64,000 nucleotides of DNA from Gordonia sp. SID5947. GTDB lineage: Bacteria > Actinomycetota > Actinomycetes > Mycobacteriales > Mycobacteriaceae. Position numbers and translations under genes: made by a program. The stretch covers positions 4,588,001-4,652,000 of the forward strand of contig NZ_WWHU01000001.1 in assembly GCF_009862785.1 (NCBI RefSeq), given 5' to 3'. Under the pieces are notes generated by a model. The model ran no database searches, was not told where the DNA came from, and saw only the letters and a list, made by a program, of their open reading frames with translations. This document shows positions 7,434-15,708 of the stretch, piece after piece. How positions within the stretch are numbered: the first letter of the stretch is position 1; each line of letters opens with the position of its first letter.

Positions 7434-8402
7434 ATGGACCATTCCCACATCGGCGCCGACGATCTCGTCTTTCGCGCCCACGCGCTCGCCTCGGGCGTCA
7501 CCGACAGCGCACTGAGTCGCAACGTCCGGGCCGGGACGACGGAGCGGGTGTGGCACGGGGCCTACCTGCCCACCGCCGACGAATCCGCGCAGTCGCACGC
7601 CGCCGAGCTCGAAAGACACCGTGCGACAGTGATCGTCGCCGCACTCAACGGCGGACCCAAGCGAGTTGCGAGCCACATCTCGGCGGCCGTGATGCATCGC
7701 GTCCCGATGCTGCGACCGGACCTGTCGAAGGTTCATTTCACGTCCAGGACCACGGGAAAGCACATCAAACGCGGCATCATCCACCAGGCCGCACTGTCCG
7801 AGAGCGACATCGTCGTCGTCGACGGGATTCCGGTCACCTCGTTGGCCCGCTCGGTGTGCGATGTCGCGCGCATGAGCACATTGGCGCAGGCGGTCAGCGT
7901 TCTCGACTCGGGCCTGCATCTCGGTGTGACGATGACGGAGCTGGTGGAGCAGGCAGAACACTCGCGGCGCCGTCGCGGGATCGCCATGTTGCGTGCAGCG
8001 TTGGCATCGGCCGACGGATTGTCGGAGAGTGTCGGTGAATCCGTGAGCCGCCTTGCGCTGGCGCAGAGCCCGGTGATCCCGCCGCCGGAACTCCAGGTGG
8101 AGATCACGGTGAACGTCGACGGACGTGCGAAGTCGGTGCGAGGGGACTTCGGATGGCGAGGCCGCGATGGCCGACTCCGAGTCGTCGGAGAGTTCGACGG
8201 TCGCTTCAAGTACCACCGGTCGAATCCGTTCGGTGATGAGCGCCTGCCCGAGGACGTCATCTACGAGGAGAAGTTGCGCGAAGACGCGATCCGCATGACC
8301 GGACCACACGTCGTGCGCTGGACCTGGTCTGACGCTCACCACCCAAATGTGCTCCACGCGAGGGTGATCGCGACCCTTCGTGCCGCCGGACTCATCTCGT
8401 GA
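7434..8402 (+). CDS. AbiEi-antitoxin-like/DUF559-like protein of unknown function
   Basis: This 322-residue protein belongs to a family that is multicopy in Gordonia and mycobacteria. The N-terminal 60 residues resemble an AbiEi-type winged helix (DSALSRNVRAGTTERVWHGAY). The middle carries VDGIPVTSLARSVCDVAR, and the C-terminus reads VRGDFGWRGRDGRLRVVGEFDGR (about 233-256), reminiscent of the D...ExD core of the very-short-patch-repair/DUF559 nuclease fold. Nuclease activity is not established for the family. It is flanked on both sides by one palindromic repeat and has no partner toxin gene beside it. I place it as a domain-level call only. Confidence 0.7.
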   Translation: MDHSHIGADDLVFRAHALASGVTDSALSRNVRAGTTERVWHGAYLPTADESAQSHAAELERHRATVIVAALNGGPKRVASHISAAVMHRVPMLRPDLSKVHFTSRTTGKHIKRGIIHQAALSESDIVVVDGIPVTSLARSVCDVARMSTLAQAVSVLDSGLHLGVTMTELVEQAEHSRRRRGIAMLRAALASADGLSESVGESVSRLALAQSPVIPPPELQVEITVNVDGRAKSVRGDFGWRGRDGRLRVVGEFDGRFKYHRSNPFGDERLPEDVIYEEKLREDAIRMTGPHVVRWTWSDAHHPNVLHARVIATLRAAGLIS

Positions 8403-8404
8403 CC

Positions 8405-8474
8405 GTTCCTCCTCCGGGTATCGCCAAACCCTCCACGAGCTTGCGGAGAGTTCGGCGATACCCGGGGGAGGAAC
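8405..8474. repeat. Palindromic repeat element, copy 2
   Basis: A 21-nt left arm (8405-8425) and right arm (8454-8474) are complementary except for one G-T position. The core GGGTATCGCCAAACCCTCC and the tail GGCGATACCCGGGGGAGGAAC are shared with the copy at 7293-7348. It lies between two convergent genes, where a bidirectional terminator would be useful. Together the copies bracket the AbiEi/DUF559-like gene. Confidence 0.85.
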
Positions 8475-8502
8475 CAGGGGCGCCGGGGCGCGGGGGCGCG
8501 GG

Positions 8503-10210
<1,708 letters not shown>

Positions 10211-10214
10211 CAAT

Positions 10215-10276
10215 CTCCTCGCTGGTCGAGTAGTCGACGAGCGTGGCGAGGAGAGTTCGTCGATATCGAGACCCGA
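10215..10276. repeat. REP-like palindromic element
   Basis: CTCCTCGC (10215-10222) pairs perfectly with GCGAGGAG (10246-10253) around an inner GTCGA-GTAG-TCGAC dyad, followed by GATATCGAGACC. The phrases GGTCGAGTAG and ATCGAGACC are typical pieces of intergenic repeats in Gordonia and Rhodococcus. A related fragment, GAGGTCTCGATACG, is seen near 23.41 kb. It separates the oxidoreductase from the DUF2277 gene. Confidence 0.55.
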
Positions 10277-10287
10277 GGGAGCCTGAC

Positions 10288-10563
10288 ATGTGTCGCAACA
10301 TCACCGAGCTGCGCGGTCTGGAGCCCGCGGCCACCGACGAGGAGATCGAGGCGGCGGCGCGCCAGTACATCCGCAAGGTGAGCGGCATCCGCCATCCTTC
10401 GGCGGCCAACGTGGAGGCCTTCGAGCTGGCCGTGCAGCAGGTCACCGAGGCGACGCACGCGCTGCTCGACGTGCTGCCCGAGCGACGGCAGCCGCCCAAG
10501 ACGGTGCCGCCGCTGCGTCGGCCAGAGGTGCGCGCACGCATGGCGGCACGCGAGACGGCGTGA
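10288..10563 (+). CDS. DUF2277 family protein
   Basis: This is a small 91-residue soluble protein beginning MCRNITELRGLEPAATDEE, the hallmark of DUF2277, a conserved actinobacterial family of unknown function. The body contains ARQYIRKVSGI and a helical region ending EATHALLDVL, with a basic, proline-rich tail. ATG 10288 is chosen over an upstream in-frame codon because the family starts with MCRNI. A REP-like repeat lies just upstream. I cannot assign a function. Confidence 0.85.
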   Translation: MCRNITELRGLEPAATDEEIEAAARQYIRKVSGIRHPSAANVEAFELAVQQVTEATHALLDVLPERRQPPKTVPPLRRPEVRARMAARETA

Positions 10564-10631
10564 TCGGGGTTCGGCACGGCGATGAGCGGAACCGTTGCGT
10601 ACACCGCCGCATCGGTCGCTAATGTGCTGAG

Positions 10632-12461
10632 GTGACCGCCACCCCTCCGGCCTCGGCTCGCTCTGCTCCCAGATCAGTCCGCCACCTGGCGTTGCTGGTC
10701 GTCGTCGCCGTCATCGGACTGATGGCTGCGGTCGGCGGACCGGCCCCGCGTGCGGCCGCCGCCCCACCGGACAGCTGTGCGCCGGCGGGCGCGGCATCGG
10801 CGTCGGCCGCCCCCACCAACATGGCGGCAGCCGATCAGGGCGGCGAGGACCGCTACACCACCGCGACCACCACGCCGGTCGACCAGATCGACATCGATGC
10901 CCTCGGACTGCTCAAGCCCGGCACCATCTCGGTGGGCACGTTGTCGGATGCCGGTCCCAGCATCTGTGTCAACGGGCAGGGCGTGTTCACCGGTTTCGAC
11001 AACGAGCTGCTCAAGGCGGTGGCGGCCAAGCTGGGTCTGCAGATCCAGTTCTCCGGAACCGAGTTCGCCGGACTGCTCTCGCAGGTGGCCAACAACCGGT
11101 TCGATGTCGGGTCGTCGTCGATCACCACCACCGACGAGCGACGCAAGACGGTCGACTTCACCAACGGCTACGACTTCGGCTATTTCTCACTGGTCGCACC
11201 GACGAGCGGATCCATCAAGGGCTTCTCGGATCTGAGTGACTCCACCCGGATCGGTGTCGTGCAGGGCACGGTCCAGGACGACTACGTGATCAACACGTTG
11301 AAGCTCGACCCGGTGAAGTTCCCCGACTACGCAACCGCGTACGCGAATCTGAAGAGCGGCCAGATCGACGCCTGGGTCGCTCCCTCACAGCAGGCGGAGG
11401 GGGCGGTCAAGGACGGTGACGGCACCGCCATCGTCGAGAACACCTTCAGCGTCAACAACTTCGTCGCATGGGCGGTCGGCAAGAACAAGCCGAGACTCGT
11501 CGAAGCCCTCAACTCCGGTCTCGATGCCATCATCGCCGACGGCACCTACGCGAAGCTGTACAGCGACTGGGTCCCGCGTGAGCTGCCCGACGGCTGGAAA
11601 CCGGGCAGCAAGGCCGCGCCCGAGCCGGAACTGCCCGACTTCGCCGCGATCGCCAAGGAGAACGAGGCGAAGGACGCGGGCAAGGCCGACGAGGCGACGG
11701 CCCCGAAGGGTACGTTCGCCCAGCTCGGTAGCACCTTCTTCAACTGGGACCTGTACAAGGAGTCGTTCCCCGACCTGATCAAGACGGGCCTGGTCAACAC
11801 CCTCATCCTGTCGCTGGTCTCGGGTGTCCTCGGCACGATCCTCGGGATGCTGCTGGCCGTCGCGGGTATCTCGCGTTCACGATGGCTGCGCTGGCCGGCA
11901 CGTGTGTACACCGACATCTTCCGCGGCCTGCCGGCGGTGGTGGTGATCCTCCTCGTCGGCCTGGGTGTCGGCCCGGTGGTCAAGAACCTCACCGGGAACA
12001 ACCCCTACTGGTTGGGGGCCGTGGCGTTGGCGCTGCTGGCCGCGGCCTACATCGGTGAGATCTTCCGATCGGGTATCCAGAGCGTCGACGACGGTCAGAT
12101 GGAGGCCTCGCGCGCCATCGGGTTCAGTTACCGGCAGTCGATGCGGCTCGTCGTGATCCCGCAAGGTGTGCGGCGCGTCCTGCCCGCCCTGATGAATCAG
12201 TTCATCAGCCTGATCAAGGACAGTTCGCTGGTCTATTTCCTCGGGCTGCTCGCCAGTCAACGCGAGCTGTTCGCAGTGGGCCGGGACCTCAATGCGCAGA
12301 CCGGAAACCTCTCGCCACTGGTGGCCGCGGGCATCGTGTACCTGGTCCTGACGATTCCGCTCACGCACCTGGTGAACTACATCGACAACCGCCTGCGCAC
12401 GGGCCGCCCGGCCGAGGTCGAGGACGATCCGTTGCCGGCGACCGCCGTCGAGAAGGGATGA
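10632..12461 (+). CDS. Amino-acid ABC transporter, fused substrate-binding protein and permease
   Basis: This 609-residue protein joins two normally separate subunits. Residues 17-37 are a hydrophobic signal or anchor ending near AAAAP. About 95-315 is a family-3 solute-binding domain (VGTLSDAGPSICV, FTGFDNELLKAVAAKLGL, GSSSITTTDERRKTVDFT). A charged linker (about 335-365) follows, and 370-600 is a HisM/GlnP-type permease with an EAA loop around residues 488-520 (EASRAIGFSYRQ). It should carry a polar amino acid, glutamine or glutamate being the usual family substrates. The next gene, 3 bp on, encodes the ATPase. The start is GTG 10632. Confidence 0.9.
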   Translation: MTATPPASARSAPRSVRHLALLVVVAVIGLMAAVGGPAPRAAAAPPDSCAPAGAASASAAPTNMAAADQGGEDRYTTATTTPVDQIDIDALGLLKPGTISVGTLSDAGPSICVNGQGVFTGFDNELLKAVAAKLGLQIQFSGTEFAGLLSQVANNRFDVGSSSITTTDERRKTVDFTNGYDFGYFSLVAPTSGSIKGFSDLSDSTRIGVVQGTVQDDYVINTLKLDPVKFPDYATAYANLKSGQIDAWVAPSQQAEGAVKDGDGTAIVENTFSVNNFVAWAVGKNKPRLVEALNSGLDAIIADGTYAKLYSDWVPRELPDGWKPGSKAAPEPELPDFAAIAKENEAKDAGKADEATAPKGTFAQLGSTFFNWDLYKESFPDLIKTGLVNTLILSLVSGVLGTILGMLLAVAGISRSRWLRWPARVYTDIFRGLPAVVVILLVGLGVGPVVKNLTGNNPYWLGAVALALLAAAYIGEIFRSGIQSVDDGQMEASRAIGFSYRQSMRLVVIPQGVRRVLPALMNQFISLIKDSSLVYFLGLLASQRELFAVGRDLNAQTGNLSPLVAAGIVYLVLTIPLTHLVNYIDNRLRTGRPAEVEDDPLPATAVEKG

Positions 12462-12464
12462 GAA

Positions 12465-13214
12465 GTGGCCGACACCATCACCGCGCGTGAGGCGGTCTCC
12501 CTGACGGGTACCGACCTGCATCTGTCGTTCGGCAAGAACCACGTGCTGCGTGGAGTCGACATCCAGGTCGACGCCGGGACCACCACCACCGTGATCGGAC
12601 CGTCCGGGTCCGGGAAGTCGACGCTGCTGCGGGTGCTCAACCGACTGCATGAGCCGGACCGAGGGGACGTGCTGCTCGACGGCCGTTCGGTCCTCGAGGA
12701 CAATCCCGACGAGCTCCGGCGACGGATCGGCATGGTGTTCCAGCACTTCAATCTGTTCCCGCACAAGACGGTCGTGGACAACATCTCGCTCGGACCGCGC
12801 AAGCTCCGCGGGCTCGGCAAAGAGGAGGCGCGCGCCGTCGCGATGCGCCAGCTCGAGATCGTCGGGCTGACGAACAAGGCCGATGCGCGGCCCGGGAGTC
12901 TGTCGGGCGGCCAGCAGCAACGTGTGGCCATCGCCCGGGCGCTGGCGATGGAACCGCAGGTGATGTTCTTCGACGAGGCGACGTCGGCGCTCGATCCGGA
13001 ACTCGTCAAGGGGGTGCTGGCGCTGATGGCCGATCTCGCCGGGGAGGGGATGACTATGGTCGTCGTCACCCACGAGATGGGTTATGCCCGAAATGTTTCC
13101 GACAGCATCCTGTTCATGGATCACGGTGTCGTGGTGGAGACCGGCAGACCCGAGCAGATCTTCGACGCCGCCGAATCGGAGCGGTTGCGGGCCTTCCTGT
13201 CCCAGGTGTTGTGA
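12465..13214 (+). CDS. Amino-acid ABC transporter ATP-binding protein (GlnQ-like)
   Basis: This is a 249-residue ABC ATPase with Walker A GPSGSGKS at 45-52, Q-loop MVFQHFNLF near 90-98, signature LSGGQQQR at 146-153, Walker [13 protein letters not shown] near 166-177 and the switch histidine in VVVTHEMGY. HisP/GlnQ family members energise uptake of polar amino acids. The GTG start lies 3 bp after the fused binding protein/permease gene, so the two genes make a complete two-polypeptide importer. Confidence 0.93.
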   Translation: MADTITAREAVSLTGTDLHLSFGKNHVLRGVDIQVDAGTTTTVIGPSGSGKSTLLRVLNRLHEPDRGDVLLDGRSVLEDNPDELRRRIGMVFQHFNLFPHKTVVDNISLGPRKLRGLGKEEARAVAMRQLEIVGLTNKADARPGSLSGGQQQRVAIARALAMEPQVMFFDEATSALDPELVKGVLALMADLAGEGMTMVVVTHEMGYARNVSDSILFMDHGVVVETGRPEQIFDAAESERLRAFLSQVL

Positions 13215-13227
13215 GACCCGACGGACC

Positions 13228-14157
13228 TCAGCCGATTCCGAACAACGCAGCTGCGTTCTCGTACAGCACACCGCGCAGCCACTCGTCGCCGAGGTCGAGG
13301 CGTTCGACCGCCTCGAGCGCGTGAGTGTAGGGATACGGGATGTTGGGGAAGTCGCTACCGAACATGATGCGGTCGCCGAGGTCGCGCAGCCGGGCGAACT
13401 CGTCTTTCGGGAACGGGGCGCCTTCCTCGGAGAAGTCGGTGAACGACATGGTGGTGTCGAACCGGACTTCCGGATAGCGCTCGGCGAGATCGAGGAACTC
13501 GGTGTACTCCGGCGTGCCCATGTGGGCGACGATCAGTCGCAGCGACGGGAAGCGGTGGAGCAGTGCGGCGATCGGCGCCGGCCCGGTATGCGTTCCGGGC
13601 GCCGGACCGGACCCGCAGTGGATGATGACGGGTACGCGACTGTCGGCGATCTGCGACCAGACACCGTCCAGCAGAGAGTCCAGCGGTGAGTAGTCGCCGA
13701 CCTGGATGTGACATTTGAACACCTGTGTCCCGCGCGCAATCGCCTTCGAGACGTAGGTGGGCGCCGACTCCTCCGGGTAGAAGGTGGCAGTGTGCAGGCA
13801 ATCGGGGTGGTGCGCCGCGAAATCGGCCGCCCACCCGTTCAGCCACTCCGCCATGTCGGGTTTGTGCGGGTAGACCAGTGACGAGTAGGCGCGGACCCCG
13901 AAGTCCTGCAGGGCGGCGACCCGGACATCCTCGTCGGCGCGATAGGTGATCGGCCACTCGCGGCCTATCAGTGGGCCGGCGGAGTCGAAGTATGCCCACA
14001 CCTTGTCCATGACCGGCTTCGGCATGAAGTGGGTGTGGATGTCGATCAGGCCGGGCAACCCGAGGCGCTGCCACATGCCGCGCACCTTTCGGGCCTCCGC
14101 CCGCCCGAACGGAACGCTGTCGCCCTCACCCTGAACCACGGTGTTCACACCGACCAC
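13228..14157 (-). CDS. Amidohydrolase family 2 (COG2159) metal-dependent hydrolase
   Basis: The 309-residue TIM-barrel protein has the first metal motif IDIHTHF (His41, His43), later histidines in FKCHIQVGDY, VIIHCGSGP and IVAHMGTPE, and the catalytic Asp in MFGSDFPN. This is the ACMSD/decarboxylase-type branch of the amidohydrolase superfamily, whose members hydrolyse C-N bonds or decarboxylate aromatic acids. The first start is GTG 14157; a shorter 282-residue form from ATG 14076 (MWQRLGLPG) is equally plausible because the conserved region begins there. It is convergent with the glutamine-type transporter and divergent from the branched-chain-type transporter. Confidence 0.8.
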   Translation of the reverse strand: MVGVNTVVQGEGDSVPFGRAEARKVRGMWQRLGLPGLIDIHTHFMPKPVMDKVWAYFDSAGPLIGREWPITYRADEDVRVAALQDFGVRAYSSLVYPHKPDMAEWLNGWAADFAAHHPDCLHTATFYPEESAPTYVSKAIARGTQVFKCHIQVGDYSPLDSLLDGVWSQIADSRVPVIIHCGSGPAPGTHTGPAPIAALLHRFPSLRLIVAHMGTPEYTEFLDLAERYPEVRFDTTMSFTDFSEEGAPFPKDEFARLRDLGDRIMFGSDFPNIPYPYTHALEAVERLDLGDEWLRGVLYENAAALFGIG

Positions 14158-14409
14158 GCTACCGCTGCCCGTCGAGTGGGGGTGACCGGCCCGGGGCCGG
14201 TCTTCTGACGGCGGTCAAACATGTTGGGCGAGTGACCAACTTGGTGGTGATGGGGTCACTTGTCGGATTCTTCGAATTCACGTCGAACAGCAATTGCAAC
14301 GCGTTACAGTTCTGCCGGAAGTCAAATGGCGAGCGCGATGTTCACCCTTGGCTCCTCCGGCGGTCTGTGAACTGTCCAGATCTGCCGTTCACCTCTGAAG
14401 GGACCTGCA

Positions 14410-15654
14410 GTGAAACCATCGCATTCGGTCAAGCGTGTCCTCCGCACGACGGCGACGATCGGCGCAGCCGGACTGCTCCTCGTCGGCGGCGTCACGGCGT
14501 GTGCTGACGACAGTTCATCTGACTCCGCCGGATCCGCGGGAGCCACGTCGGCACTCCCGTCGAATGCGGCCACCGGAGACCCGGTCAAGATCGGGTTCAT
14601 CACCCCCGAAGGCGGCCCGATCAGCGTCCCGATGGTCCGGGAAGGCGGTGAGGCCGCCACGCAGTACCTGAACAACAACGGCGGTGGCCTCGGGGGTCAC
14701 AAGATCGATCTGGTCGTCTGCAAAGAGCAGGAGGACCCGGCCTCGGCGACGAGTTGCGCGAATCAGATGGTCGAGCAGAAGGTGGCCGCGGTCGTGGCGC
14801 CGTTCGGATCGCAAGGGGCGGTCATGTTGCCGATCGTCGCGGGCGCGGGTATCCCGTACATCGCCCAGGCCCCGGTCTCCCAGGTCGAGATGATGACCTC
14901 TGGTGCGTTCATGCTCTCGGGTGGCATCGTCGCCGTATTCGCCGGTCAGGCCGCCACCGCGGCCAAGGAAGGCGTCAAGAAGGTCGCGGTGGTCATTTCC
15001 GACGCCGGTGACGCGGCGGCGTCGGTGAAGGCGATCGGCGCGCCGATCTTCAAGCAGGCGGGCGTGGACATGGAGGTCATCACCATTCCCGCATCGGCTG
15101 CCGATCCCACTCCGCAGATCACCGCGGGACTGGCCGGAAAGCCAGGTGCGGTCACGGTCCTCGGGGAGACCAGTCAGTGCATCTCGACGATCAAGGCGCT
15201 GCAGACAGCGGCACCGACGGTCAAGAAGTATCTGATCGCCAGTTGCCTGGACAAGCAGGTGATCGACGGCGTCGGTGCGGATGCGGTGAGCGGTGCCAAG
15301 GCGTTCACGACGGTCAATCTGAACTCGGATGATCCGTCCGTCGAGTTGTACCGCAGCGTGATGGCGACGTACGCACCGGATGATGATCCGGCAGGTCTCG
15401 CCTACCTCGGCTACCAGGTGATGATGTCGCTCGGCGAGGTCGGAAAGTCGCTCACCGGTCCGGTCACGCCGAAGGATGTCATGTCGGCGTTCGCGGCGGC
15501 CAAGGATGTGCCGTATCCGGCCGCCCCGGGTCTCACCTTCACCTGCGACGGTTCGGCCGTCCCGCAGCTGAAGACGCTGTGCAGCAAGGCGATTCTGGTC
15601 AGCGACGTGGGCGCTGACACGAAACTCGAGAACACCGAAGCTGTCAACAACTAG
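14410..15654 (+). CDS. ABC transporter substrate-binding lipoprotein (branched-chain amino acid type)
   Basis: This 414-residue protein has a basic N-terminus, a hydrophobic stretch and a lipobox VTAC (Cys31), so it is a membrane-anchored lipoprotein. The mature part has the Leu/Ile/Val-binding (Peripla_BP_6) pattern: VKIGFITPEGGPISVPM, ATSCANQMVEQKVAAVVAPF and LAYLGYQVMMSLGEV. Such proteins bind amino acids, amides, aromatic acids or urea, so leucine should not be assumed. The start is GTG 14410. The 252-bp upstream gap holds a perfect 8-bp palindrome (14185-14201) but no promoter I can assign firmly. The permease/ATPase genes follow after a hairpin. Confidence 0.9.
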   Translation: MKPSHSVKRVLRTTATIGAAGLLLVGGVTACADDSSSDSAGSAGATSALPSNAATGDPVKIGFITPEGGPISVPMVREGGEAATQYLNNNGGGLGGHKIDLVVCKEQEDPASATSCANQMVEQKVAAVVAPFGSQGAVMLPIVAGAGIPYIAQAPVSQVEMMTSGAFMLSGGIVAVFAGQAATAAKEGVKKVAVVISDAGDAAASVKAIGAPIFKQAGVDMEVITIPASAADPTPQITAGLAGKPGAVTVLGETSQCISTIKALQTAAPTVKKYLIASCLDKQVIDGVGADAVSGAKAFTTVNLNSDDPSVELYRSVMATYAPDDDPAGLAYLGYQVMMSLGEVGKSLTGPVTPKDVMSAFAAAKDVPYPAAPGLTFTCDGSAVPQLKTLCSKAILVSDVGADTKLENTEAVNN

Positions 15655-15663
15655 GTCGAGAGC

Positions 15664-15697
15664 GATCGGGGGTCGCCGGTGGCGGCGACCCCCGATC
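15664..15697 (+). terminator. Intercistronic hairpin (attenuator) between binding protein and permease genes
   Basis: GATCGGGGGTCGCC (15664-15677) and GGCGACCCCCGATC (15684-15697) are a perfect 14-bp inverted repeat with a 6-nt loop. No T-run follows, so it is likely a partial terminator or an RNA-stabilising stem. It would let the binding protein be made in excess over the membrane components, as is usual in ABC import operons. Confidence 0.75.
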
Positions 15698-15708
15698 GGG
15701 GTTCGCAT

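Noticed and set aside
7434..8402. Toxin-antitoxin pair
   Set aside because: The N-terminus resembles AbiEi but no AbiEii-type nucleotidyltransferase gene is adjacent; the next gene is a convergent methyltransferase.
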